A DNA stretch of 10,555 nucleotides from Methanobacterium sp. UBA8 (GTDB taxonomy: Archaea > Methanobacteriota > Methanobacteria > Methanobacteriales > Methanobacteriaceae): NCBI GenBank assembly GCA_002509665.1, contig DADN01000243.1, positions 230-10,784 on the forward strand, written 5' to 3'. This document shows, one piece after another, positions 1 to 9,084 of this stretch. A model generated the notes under the pieces. The model ran no database searches, was not told where the DNA came from, and saw nothing but the letters and a program-made list of their open reading frames with translations. How positions within the stretch are numbered: position 1 is the first letter of the stretch; each line of letters starts with the position of its first letter. The position numbers were made by a program, and so were the translations under genes.

Positions 1-3
1 TAC

Positions 4-38
4 TCTTAAAAAATAATTGAATGGAATCAATAGATTCC
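4..38 (-). terminator. Hairpin and U-tract after the thiolase gene
   Basis: Just past the thiolase stop the minus strand reads GGAATC-TATT-GATTCC (plus positions 23-38), a perfect 6-bp stem with a 4-nt loop. A T-rich stretch containing TTTTTT follows. This suits an archaeal U-tract terminator, or a weak attenuator if the operon continues beyond the window edge. The short, AT-rich stem leaves this uncertain. Confidence 0.45.
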
Positions 39-40
39 TT

Positions 41-2295
<2,255 letters not shown>

Positions 2296-2360
2296 TTGAT
2301 ATCACTACCGTTAAGTAATCTATTTTGTTAGTTTACATGTTATTTTTTTAATTTTTGAAA

Positions 2361-2378
2361 AAATACAAAATTGTATTT
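2361..2378. repeat. 18-bp inverted repeat upstream of HMG-CoA synthase
   Basis: AAATACAA-AA-TTGTATTT is a perfect 8-bp inverted repeat around a 2-bp centre, 66-83 bp upstream of the HMG-CoA synthase start. It lies between candidate TATA elements (about 2400-2447) and the gene. The form suits a dimeric regulator operator, but in such AT-rich DNA chance is possible. Confidence 0.4.
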
Positions 2379-2423
2379 ACAAATGAAATTTTAACTAATT
2401 TTATATCTTATTATTTGCAATGA

Positions 2424-2433
2424 ACTTATAAAG
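2424..2433 (-). promoter_or_regulatory. Candidate TATA box for the HMG-CoA synthase/thiolase operon
   Basis: The minus strand reads CTTTATAAGT, about 130 bp upstream of the start codon. An archaeal start site would fall near 2400, giving a leader of about 100 nt. Two rivals, at about 2400-2409 (AAGATATAAA) and 2438-2447 (TTTATAGT-like), cannot be excluded. Confidence 0.3.
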
Positions 2434-2489
2434 TTTACTATAAATGTTAATTATAAATAATGATCATTACCTGTAAATTCCAAAAATTT

Positions 2490-2533
2490 AAGTAAATATA
2501 ATGGTTTTTATCAAATAATAAGTAAATATTATG
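2490..2533. repeat. Short direct repeat past the LSm gene
   Basis: AAGTAAATATAATG (2490-2503) and AAGTAAATATTATG (2520-2533) match at 13 of 14 positions, 30 bp apart, just beyond the LSm stop codon. No function is evident; it may be a small local duplication in AT-rich spacer DNA. Confidence 0.4.
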
Positions 2534-2537
2534 AAAA

Positions 2538-2768
2538 TTAGTTTAAAAGTTGAATGTATAATATTTTAGTTCCTTTTATAAATTCAAGGCCAGAGGATGT
2601 TTCAATGGCGACATTTAAATAATTATCTATAGCTAAAAGTTTACCTTCTTTGGTTTCATTATTTTTCTGAAGTATATTGACATCTTTCTTTTGAAATTGT
2701 TTAAGCTGTCTGTGAAGCGGATTTTCTTTTTTTTCTTCGGATTTAGCTGCTATTATTTTGCCTCTCAT
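2538..2768 (-). CDS. LSm-like (Sm-fold) small RNA-binding protein
   Basis: This 76-residue protein most resembles an archaeal Sm/LSm protein, a family that forms rings binding U-rich RNA. The Sm1 motif is seen at residues 30-54: strand VNILQKN, then GKLLAIDNYLNVAIE with Gly42, Asp48 and Asn52 at the conserved places. The Sm2 motif is KGTKILYI at 65-72, with Lys in place of the usual Arg. The first 20 or so residues form a charged lysine-rich extension (KSEEKKENPLHRQ) that typical archaeal SmAP proteins lack. The start ATG has a weak GAGATGA ribosome-binding site. Both flanking genes are on the same strand but with gaps of more than 240 bp, so it is probably transcribed alone. Sm motifs are short and divergent here, so the family call is good but not certain; the RNA partners are unknown. 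Confidence 0.65.
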   Translation of the reverse strand: MRGKIIAAKSEEKKENPLHRQLKQFQKKDVNILQKNNETKEGKLLAIDNYLNVAIETSSGLEFIKGTKILYIQLLN

Positions 2769-3164
2769 TTAATCATCTCGTTATTTTCAGCATTGTAAAT
2801 ATTTTGCCTTGGATATTTTTTTAAGTTTTGATATAATTATTTTCTGATTTAATGTTTATTCTTTAGAGAATAAGCGGTTCATCTTTGCTATTATATTCTA
2901 ATTTAAGATATAACTACTTTACCAAGTCAAATGATTTATGTAAATAACACATTAACTGGTTATATAACTATTTTTAAAAGATGTATTTAAATCAGATTAT
3001 TCTAAGAATTATTATTTAGTGATAATTAATTCTATTTTATAAAGATGTATTTAAATCAGATTATATGTAAGGCTTATTATTTGATAATAATTAATCCTAT
3101 TTATAGATTTTGTATTATTAAATTTTTGTTTACTGTTATTTAATTAAATACCTTAATTTTAAAT
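2769..3164. other. 396-bp intergenic region without a gene
   Basis: This very AT-rich spacer lies between the molybdopterin oxidoreductase stop and the LSm start. It holds the 64-bp tandem duplication described separately and probably the LSm promoter; weak minus-strand TATA-like elements occur near 2829-2840 and 2905-2913. I see no credible ORF, tRNA or conserved RNA. Confidence 0.5.
2968..3096. repeat. Two-copy tandem repeat, 64-65 bp unit
   Basis: Copy 1 covers 2968-3031 and copy 2 covers 3032-3096. The most conserved core is identical over 24 bp (2977-3000 and 3041-3064) and includes GATGTATTTAAATCAG. The rest of the unit (TTATTATTT…ATAATTAAT…CTATTT) is conserved with substitutions and a one-base length difference. 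A degenerate third start may follow at 3097. The unit contains TATA-like ATTTAAAT. It looks like an old local duplication, not a CRISPR or IS end. Confidence 0.75.
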
Positions 3165-3857
3165 TTAGATATAGTTACTTTGCCAGTTGTAGCGCTCTTC
3201 TTTCCAAGGATCGCCATGCATATGGTAACCATTGGATTCCCAAAATCCAGGTTTGTCTTCACCCATGAATTCTATACCTGTAACCCATTTAGCACCTTTC
3301 CAGAAATATAATTTTGGGACTACAAGTCTTACAGGCGCTCCATGTTTGGAAGTTATAAGATTTTCGTTGTGCCTGGTTGCAAACAGGACGTCCTGCTCAA
3401 AAAAGTCTTCAATAGATAAATTAGTTGTAAAATTGCCAGATGCATGGATCATAACATATTTAGCTTCTTTTTGGATGTCTACGAGTTCTTTAATGGTCTT
3501 TGAACTTACACCTTCCCACAGGTTATTGAGCTTTGACCAGGTGGTAACGCAGTGTATATCTGAAAATACCTTAGTTTTTGGAAGAGACATAAATTCATCA
3601 TAATTTAATTCTTTTTCTTCCCCAACAAGTCCAAATATTCTGAATTTCCATTTTGATGTATCAATATTTTGAACTGACCCTGCATGCAGCACTGGCCATG
3701 ATTTTATTTCATGCTGTCCTGGAGGGATTCGATTTTCTCTTTTAGTGTCTTCACTTATAATTATGTTTTTATCAGAAAGTATTTCATTGATCTTTTCTTT
3801 AGTTAATGGTTCTTCACCTTTCATTTTCTTTTTAGCAGCATCAAATAATCCTTTCAA
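3165..3857 (-). CDS. Sulfite-oxidase-fold molybdopterin-dependent oxidoreductase, cytoplasmic
   Basis: This 230-residue protein belongs to the sulfite oxidase/MsrP (YedY)-like molybdopterin superfamily. Visible marks are RIPPGQ and WPVLHAG (residues 43-60), and IHCVTTWSKLNNLWEGV with Cys103 as the presumed molybdenum ligand. HGAPVRLVVP follows at 172-181, then a C-terminal YHMHGDPWKEERY. Unlike bacterial MsrP there is no Tat or Sec signal; the N-terminus is lysine-rich, so it should be cytoplasmic. There is no heme or dimerisation domain. The start is TTG at 3857, chosen because AAAGGAGGT stands 7 nt ahead. The start lies 19 nt after the DUF255 stop, so the two form an operon. The family reduces oxidised sulfur or similar oxygenated substrates; the substrate here is unknown, and repair of oxidised thiols or methionine is only a guess. 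The redox partner is also not evident. Confidence 0.85.
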   Translation of the reverse strand: MKGLFDAAKKKMKGEEPLTKEKINEILSDKNIIISEDTKRENRIPPGQHEIKSWPVLHAGSVQNIDTSKWKFRIFGLVGEEKELNYDEFMSLPKTKVFSDIHCVTTWSKLNNLWEGVSSKTIKELVDIQKEAKYVMIHASGNFTTNLSIEDFFEQDVLFATRHNENLITSKHGAPVRLVVPKLYFWKGAKWVTGIEFMGEDKPGFWESNGYHMHGDPWKEERYNWQSNYI

Positions 3858-3862
3858 GACTT

Positions 3863-3873
3863 AAACCTCCTTT
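3863..3873 (-). promoter_or_regulatory. Strong Shine-Dalgarno for a TTG start
   Basis: The minus strand reads AAAGGAGGTTT, then AAGTC, then TTG. The near-perfect AGGAGGT fills the 19-nt gap between the DUF255 stop and the oxidoreductase start. It probably compensates for the weak TTG codon and gives the second cistron independent initiation. Confidence 0.75.
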
Positions 3874-3876
3874 AAT

Positions 3877-5973
3877 TTAATTTAAAAATTTTAACATGGT
3901 GTTCAAATCCGTTGTTGGAGATTTACATGTATTTCCAGAACATATGTATGCAGTAGCTTTACCATTTTCCCATTTTTTAAATTTTAAAGAATCAATAAGC
4001 TCTATTATTTCTGAAGCTTCTTCATCTGGTGGCATTAGTACAATAGTTTTGTTAGGCATGTAAATATTCCTGATGGAATTCAACATCATATCAGTGTCTT
4101 GGTTATTGGGTGTTCCTGCAATTACTATCTCGTAAGAAGGACCTAACTTAAAATCGACAGCGATCATAAGTTGTGTATGTGCAGATGGAGTTCTTACAAC
4201 ATCCTGGGAAAATGCCTTTTCAATTTTCACTGCTTTGTGTTTAAGTTCTTCATTTTCTATGATTTTTGAAAGTTTCAGCATGTTAAGCATTTGCACTGAA
4301 TTTCCAGAGGGAACAGCACCATCGTAAATCTCTTTTTTTCTAACAAGTATATCTTCTCCATCATCAGACGTGAAATAAAATCCTCCGTTTTCGTCGTCCC
4401 AGAAATGGTCTAACAACGTATTGTTTAGATCTATTGCTAATTTGAGGTATTTTAAATTAAAAGATGCCTCATAGAGTTCTAAAAGCCCAGATATAAAAAA
4501 GGAGTAATCATCTAAATTTGCATTTATTGCAGCTTCACCATCTCGAAATCGGTGCAAAAGACGACCATCTTTATATAGATTATCAATTATAAAATCTGCA
4601 GATTTAAAAGCTGCTTTTAAATATTTTTTATCATTAAATGCCTGTGCTCCTTTAGATAGGGCAAATATCATTAAACCGTTCCAATCGGTAAGTATTTTAT
4701 CATCTTTATGTGGATGCACGCGTTTCTCACGAACTCTAAATAACTTTTCTCTAATTTTTTCAATTTTTCTTTTCATATCTTCATTTTTAATCCTTAAAGT
4801 CTCTGATATTTCATCAGGTGAATTTTCAAGGTGAAGTATATTAGAACCAGTTTTTCTTTGAGATGCTTCCTCGCGGAAGTTACCTTCAGAGCTCACGCTA
4901 AATATTTTGGATGCAAATTTGCCATCTTCTTCTCCTAAAACTTTATAAATTTCATTTTTTGTCCAGATATAGAATTTACCTTCAACACCTTCACTATCTG
5001 CATCTTCAGCAGAATAAAAGCCTCCTTCTGGAGACTGCATGTCCCTTAAAACATATTCAAAAATTTCCTGTGCAGTATCTCTGTATTTTTCATCTCTTGT
5101 AACCTGAAAAGCTTCTATATATGCCACTGCAAGTATGGCCTGGTCATAGAGCATTTTCTCAAAATGAGGTACCTGCCATTCCTGATCTACAGAATAACGG
5201 TGAAAACCAAAACCAACGTGGTCATAAATTCCACCATTTCTCATGGAATCAAGGGTTTCTTTTACCATATTCAATGCTCTTTCATTATTGTTTCTTTTCC
5301 AGTATCTAAGCAGGAATAAGAGCGTGTGTGCTGTAGGAAATTTGGGAGCACCCCCAAAACCACCATGAATTTCATCAAAATTATTTGAAAGGCTTTCATA
5401 GCTACTATCAAGTATCTTCTCATCAAGTTCATCTCCTGATGAGGTTTCTGATACCTTTTGGAGTGCTCTAATTATCTGATCTGCAGAGTCAAAGACTTCA
5501 TTGGGCCTTTCATTCCAGATATCTCTAATATTTAAAACTAAGTCTTTAAGGCCCACTCTTCCATACATGCTTATTTTTGGAAAATAAGTCCCTGCAAAAA
5601 AAGGTTTTTTATCAGGAGTCATTATTATAGTCAGCGGCCATCCTCCAGTTCCAGTCATTAACTGACAAACTGTCATATAAATATTATCCAGATCAGGTCT
5701 TTCTTCACGGTCCACTTTAATTGAAACAAATATTTCATTCATCAACTTGCCAATTTCCGGGTCTTCAAAGGATTCATGAGCCATAACATGACACCAATGG
5801 CATGTTGAATATCCAATTGATAAAAAAACAGGTTTATTCTCACTTTTTGCTTTATTGAAAGCTTTTTCACCCCAGGGATACCAGTCTACAGGGTTATCTG
5901 CATGTTGAATTAAATAAGGGCTTTTTTCATTTATAAGGTGATTCGATTTTTTAAGCTTATTTTCAGGGTTCAT
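3877..5973 (-). CDS. DUF255 thioredoxin-fold protein, YyaL/SPATA20 family
   Basis: This 698-residue protein matches the full length of the DUF255 (YyaL, spermatogenesis-associated protein 20) family. An N-terminal thioredoxin-like domain (about 1-165) starts with [21 protein letters not shown] and carries the CHWCH motif with Cys58 and Cys61. The rest (about 190-640) is an alpha/alpha-barrel similar to glycoside epimerases, with family markers [31 protein letters not shown] and [10 protein letters not shown] conserved Cys pair ends it (CSGNTC, Cys678 and Cys683). There is no signal peptide, so it is cytoplasmic. The biochemical role of the family is not settled; a redox or sugar-related function is often suggested. 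The ATG at 5973 has an AGGTG site 4 nt ahead. It heads an operon with the molybdopterin oxidoreductase, which favours a redox role. Confidence 0.92.
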   Translation of the reverse strand: MNPENKLKKSNHLINEKSPYLIQHADNPVDWYPWGEKAFNKAKSENKPVFLSIGYSTCHWCHVMAHESFEDPEIGKLMNEIFVSIKVDREERPDLDNIYMTVCQLMTGTGGWPLTIIMTPDKKPFFAGTYFPKISMYGRVGLKDLVLNIRDIWNERPNEVFDSADQIIRALQKVSETSSGDELDEKILDSSYESLSNNFDEIHGGFGGAPKFPTAHTLLFLLRYWKRNNNERALNMVKETLDSMRNGGIYDHVGFGFHRYSVDQEWQVPHFEKMLYDQAILAVAYIEAFQVTRDEKYRDTAQEIFEYVLRDMQSPEGGFYSAEDADSEGVEGKFYIWTKNEIYKVLGEEDGKFASKIFSVSSEGNFREEASQRKTGSNILHLENSPDEISETLRIKNEDMKRKIEKIREKLFRVREKRVHPHKDDKILTDWNGLMIFALSKGAQAFNDKKYLKAAFKSADFIIDNLYKDGRLLHRFRDGEAAINANLDDYSFFISGLLELYEASFNLKYLKLAIDLNNTLLDHFWDDENGGFYFTSDDGEDILVRKKEIYDGAVPSGNSVQMLNMLKLSKIIENEELKHKAVKIEKAFSQDVVRTPSAHTQLMIAVDFKLGPSYEIVIAGTPNNQDTDMMLNSIRNIYMPNKTIVLMPPDEEASEIIELIDSLKFKKWENGKATAYICSGNTCKSPTTDLNTMLKFLN

Positions 5974-6100
5974 ATTGCACCTTTGATAATGATCTAATCA
6001 AAATAAATATTTTCAAAGTCTTATTCTGAGTAAATAGGATTTAGGGTAGGGTATTAGATTTCAAGTTCCTAGCTTTAAAATGAGTTGTTTTGGCAAATAC

Positions 6101-6108
6101 TATATAAA
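6101..6108 (-). promoter_or_regulatory. TATA box for the DUF255/oxidoreductase operon
   Basis: TATATAAA on the plus strand reads TTTATATA on the minus strand, the exact Methanobacteriales box A. Transcription should begin near 6076-6080, about 100 nt before the DUF255 start. Confidence 0.6.
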
Positions 6109-6323
6109 ATAACTTGATTTTTACTGTATTTTTGTTTAGAAGTTTTTTCCTGTCACTATCTTTATCATTAAAATAATATATTTTTTATCTTCAAGTGGCT
6201 TAAAAAGCAAATTAATATAATTAAAAAAATCAAACATGAAATTAAATAGAAAACATAAATGTATGTTAACTGAAAATGTATTGATCTTTGAATCTTTTGA
6301 TCGATATTAACAGGAAATCATGT

Positions 6324-6331
6324 TTTATATA
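6324..6331 (+). promoter_or_regulatory. TATA box for the connectase-family gene
   Basis: TTTATATA is an exact archaeal box A. The start site would fall near 6353-6357, leaving a leader of about 105 nt before the ATG at 6460. The context TTTTATATAG is the same as in the divergent promoter at 6101-6108. Confidence 0.6.
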
Positions 6332-6389
6332 GTTGAAATATAGACTAATAAAGCAAATCAAAGAATTTGAAAATACAAAATTTCATGTG

Positions 6390-6429
6390 GATCTATAAAT
6401 TGACTATAACTTAAAGTTGATAATAGATC
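6390..6429 (+). other. Possible stem-loop in the connectase mRNA leader
   Basis: GATCTAT (6390-6396) and ATAGATC (6423-6429) are perfectly complementary and can be lengthened by two G-U pairs. The enclosed loop has its own small hairpin, AACTT-A-AAGTT (6408-6418). The structure ends 19 nt before the Shine-Dalgarno AGGTGG (6449-6454). It could be a regulatory fold or chance pairing. Confidence 0.3.
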
Positions 6430-6459
6430 TGAACCATTTAAAACAATCAGGTGGTTTAA

Positions 6460-7383
6460 ATGAGCCTTATAATGTCATATGTCGGAAGTAATGGTTGTGT
6501 AATGGCCGGAGACAAAAGAAGAATTGGATTTTTTGGAGATAAAGAGAAAAGAGAAAAACTTGAGGAATATCTTTATTCTGGAGCTATTCAAACTGATGAT
6601 GAATTGATTAAAGTTGCGAAAGAACAGGAAATAACCCTTAAAATATCAGACGAGGCTGAAAAAATTCGAAGTATTGATAATGTTGTAGTTGGTGAAGTCA
6701 GATTTAAAACACCATTTGAAACCAAGCGGAAACGAATTTATGGAACTACAAATGGTTATATCATTACCGAGCTTTTAGGGTCAGATATTAAGAAGGTTGA
6801 AAATGGAGCTAGCTCGATAGTTGTATTTGGAAATAAAGTTACAAAACAGATGGCAAATGAGATCATTAAAAAGCACTGGAAATCTAAAGCAAGTTTAGAA
6901 AATGTTGAAGCAGTTTTTAAAATGGTAATGGATGAAATATCTGGTAAAACACCATCTGTAAGTAAAGAATATGATATAATTATCAAACACAGCGGTCTGG
7001 ATAAAAAAGAAGCTCAAAAACACTTAAGGGAAGTCTTGGTTAAAGATGTTAAAGAACTTCAAAAATGGAGAGAAGGTTTAAGACAGCAACTGGATACCAA
7101 TGCTAAATCTATTCAAATGGCATCAAAGATAGTTAATGAAGGTGAAATAGGGAAAGTTCAAAATATAACTGGCAATAAAGTAGAGATACTTTTAGATAAA
7201 GGTATCCAGGCTTTGGATATGGAATGGAATGTAGTTACAGGGCCAGGAAATCTAATTGAAATGAATACAGACGATCCTTCAAGTGTTAAAATAGGCGACG
7301 TTGCGGTAATTGAAAATGAAAATCTCTGTATCAAGCGGACAAAGTGTTCTCTTACATGCAACGTTATTTTGTGTAAAAGCTGA
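6460..7383 (+). CDS. Connectase-family (DUF2121) Ntn-hydrolase-fold protein ligase
   Basis: The 307-residue protein matches DUF2121, the methanogen family that includes connectase, a proteasome beta-subunit relative that acts as a sequence-specific protein ligase on MtrA (KDPGA-type site). The N-terminus SLIMSYVGSNGCVMAGD is the proteasome-like first strands: after Met removal Ser becomes residue 1, the presumed nucleophile, and Asp falls at position 17 as in proteasome beta subunits. The Ntn-like domain spans about 1-178 and ends with the KTPSVSKEYDIIIKHS segment. A charged, probably coiled-coil helix (about 180-228) leads to a small beta-rich domain (229-290). The tail has four cysteines (290, 296, 300, 305). 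AGGTGG lies 5 nt before the ATG. It appears to be a single gene or to lead into the MBL gene 78 bp on. Ligase activity is inferred from the family only; the equivalent of the proteasome Lys33 could not be placed. Confidence 0.85.
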   Translation: MSLIMSYVGSNGCVMAGDKRRIGFFGDKEKREKLEEYLYSGAIQTDDELIKVAKEQEITLKISDEAEKIRSIDNVVVGEVRFKTPFETKRKRIYGTTNGYIITELLGSDIKKVENGASSIVVFGNKVTKQMANEIIKKHWKSKASLENVEAVFKMVMDEISGKTPSVSKEYDIIIKHSGLDKKEAQKHLREVLVKDVKELQKWREGLRQQLDTNAKSIQMASKIVNEGEIGKVQNITGNKVEILLDKGIQALDMEWNVVTGPGNLIEMNTDDPSSVKIGDVAVIENENLCIKRTKCSLTCNVILCKS

Positions 7384-7387
7384 TAAA

Positions 7388-7402
7388 AATTGTTGCACAA
7401 TT
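7388..7402 (+). other. Hairpin past the connectase stop
   Basis: AATTGT-TGC-ACAATT is a perfect 6-bp inverted repeat 5 nt after the stop. It is followed by GAAAATTAATTT rather than a clean U-tract, so it may be an mRNA 3' structure or a weak terminator. Confidence 0.3.
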
Positions 7403-7461
7403 GAAAATTAATTTATGTGTCTATTAGTATATGATTTAAAAGTAAAGTTAAAGGTGAATAA

Positions 7462-8266
<805 letters not shown>

Positions 8267-8269
8267 ATT

Positions 8270-8303
8270 TTAGATTTTATATCTAATTTTATCCTATTTT
8301 TAC
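8270..8303 (+). terminator. Terminator of the MBL gene
   Basis: TTAGAT-TTTAT-ATCTAA (8270-8286) forms a 6-bp stem 3 nt after the stop codon. TTTTATCC and TATTTTTAC follow, giving T-rich tracts of the archaeal terminator type. It lies in a 67-bp convergent spacer. Confidence 0.45.
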
Positions 8304-8320
8304 AAAAAAGGGCTTGCTTG
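8304..8320 (-). terminator. U-tract terminator of the DUF308 gene
   Basis: Reading the minus strand past the DUF308 stop gives CAAGCAAGCCC followed directly by TTTTTT. The GC-richer element plus U6 suits archaeal termination, though no local stem is obvious. The CAAGCAAGCCCT part can pair with an element upstream of the gene. Confidence 0.4.
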
Positions 8321-8333
8321 GTTTTAAATCATT

Positions 8334-8864
8334 TTATTTAGGCATTTCTGATTTTTCCATACCTACTAAATCTGATGGACTGACAAAAAATAAAGCTATT
8401 CCATCAATTATCAACCAAATTCCAATTAATAAAGCCAGATAATATGGATCCCATGCATATGCACCAAGTATAATATATAATATACCTAATATGACACCTA
8501 TACCTCCGGATCCTTTAGCTGCTGTCCCTTCTTTAGCAAAGAGTGACATTATACCTGAAATTATCAGGAAGAAACCTACGAAGTAGAGCCAGATGCTTGC
8601 TAAGTAACTAAATAGAAGTATGTGTCCGAACAATCCTATTCCACATATTACCGCTATAATTCCCAGTATTAAATAAGCTATGCTTGCTGCTTTACTTGCA
8701 CCCCATGTTCCGAAGCTCTGTGCTAACAGCCAGATTCCGAGTAGCATAATAGCAAATCCTGCTAGAATACTTGCTGTAAACACGCTAAACAATGGGAAAG
8801 CAATGACTATGATACCTAAAATTACAGCTAAAATCCCTAATAATACATTGTTTCCTTCAGCCAT
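8334..8864 (-). CDS. DUF308/HdeD-like six-helix membrane protein
   Basis: This 176-residue integral membrane protein resembles the DUF308/HdeD family. It has about six hydrophobic helices of 18-22 residues: about 8-26, 30-48, 57-76, 82-105, 119-139 and 143-163. The pairs follow a repeated pattern with GI(L/I)..ILGI at their starts, suggesting internal duplication as is usual for the family. The N-terminus is short and the C-terminus (SDLVGMEKSEMPK) charged. The start was set at 8864 because AAGGGGGT stands 7 nt ahead; an upstream in-frame ATG at 8888 would place the ribosome-binding site inside the gene. HdeD in enterobacteria is linked to acid stress, but the role of archaeal homologues is unknown. 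The gene stands alone, converging on the MBL gene. Confidence 0.8.
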   Translation of the reverse strand: MAEGNNVLLGILAVILGIIVIAFPLFSVFTASILAGFAIMLLGIWLLAQSFGTWGASKAASIAYLILGIIAVICGIGLFGHILLFSYLASIWLYFVGFFLIISGIMSLFAKEGTAAKGSGGIGVILGILYIILGAYAWDPYYLALLIGIWLIIDGIALFFVSPSDLVGMEKSEMPK

Positions 8865-8870
8865 ATAATT

Positions 8871-8880
8871 TACCCCCTTA
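8871..8880 (-). promoter_or_regulatory. Ribosome-binding site that fixes the DUF308 start
   Basis: The minus strand reads CTAAGGGGGTA followed by AATTAT and ATG. This supports initiation at 8864 and argues against the ATG at 8888, which is upstream of this site. Confidence 0.6.
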
Positions 8881-8903
8881 GTTTTCAAACAAGCCCTAAT
8901 AAA

Positions 8904-8914
8904 TTATTATATCA
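8904..8914 (-). promoter_or_regulatory. Candidate TATA box for the DUF308 gene
   Basis: The minus strand reads TGATATAATAA about 42-50 bp ahead of the start codon, which would give a leader of about 20 nt. The match to box A is imperfect and the surroundings are all AT-rich. Confidence 0.25.
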
Positions 8915-9084
8915 ATAAACATAAATAATTATTCATTTAAAATTTTTCAAGTTGATATTTAAATGGAATTCCTACCGAATATTGAATAAAATTAACTATT
9001 ATTTTAAAATAAGGTTGTAAATGGCAATATATGGAAATCAATTTAACATAATTAAATAAAAAATAATTTTAACTATTTTAGTCA

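Larger units (their letters stand above)
5974..6459. other. 486-bp divergent intergenic region
   Basis: The spacer between the divergently transcribed DUF255 operon and the connectase-family gene contains one TATA box for each direction (6101-6108 and 6324-6331) and a possible leader hairpin (6390-6429). The roughly 215 bp between the boxes hold no ORF or RNA that I can recognise. Each gene would have a leader of about 100 nt. Confidence 0.55.
8309..8897. repeat. 12-nt complementary elements flanking the DUF308 gene
   Basis: AGGGCTTGCTTG at 8309-8320 and CAAACAAGCCCT at 8886-8897 are inverted copies with one mismatch. They bracket the gene 13 bp beyond its stop and 21 bp before its start. 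In a minus-strand transcript covering both, all 12 positions would pair, one as G-U. No transposase is present. Confidence 0.4.

Noticed and set aside
2490..2533. Terminator hairpin after the LSm gene
   Set aside because: The copies are direct, not inverted, and no stem with a U-tract could be drawn with confidence.
2968..3096. CRISPR array
   Set aside because: There are only two adjacent copies of a 64-bp unit, with no unique spacers and no cas gene in the window.
3232..3603. 123-residue plus-strand open frame antisense to the molybdopterin oxidoreductase
   Set aside because: No ribosome-binding site or domain is seen, and the opposite strand has conserved catalytic motifs throughout.
8865..8888. 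DUF308 start at the upstream ATG (8888)
   Set aside because: The strong AAGGGGGT site lies downstream of this ATG and 7 nt ahead of the ATG at 8864; the extra residues MKTKGVNY look like translated leader.
8309..8897. Insertion sequence with terminal inverted repeats around DUF308
   Set aside because: The repeats are only 12 bp, no target-site duplication is evident, and the enclosed gene is a membrane protein, not a transposase.
9030..9084. Terminator after the ABC ATPase
   Set aside because: A T-rich run (ATTATTTTTTATTTA on the minus strand) is present, but such runs are so common in this AT-rich DNA that I could not separate it from background.
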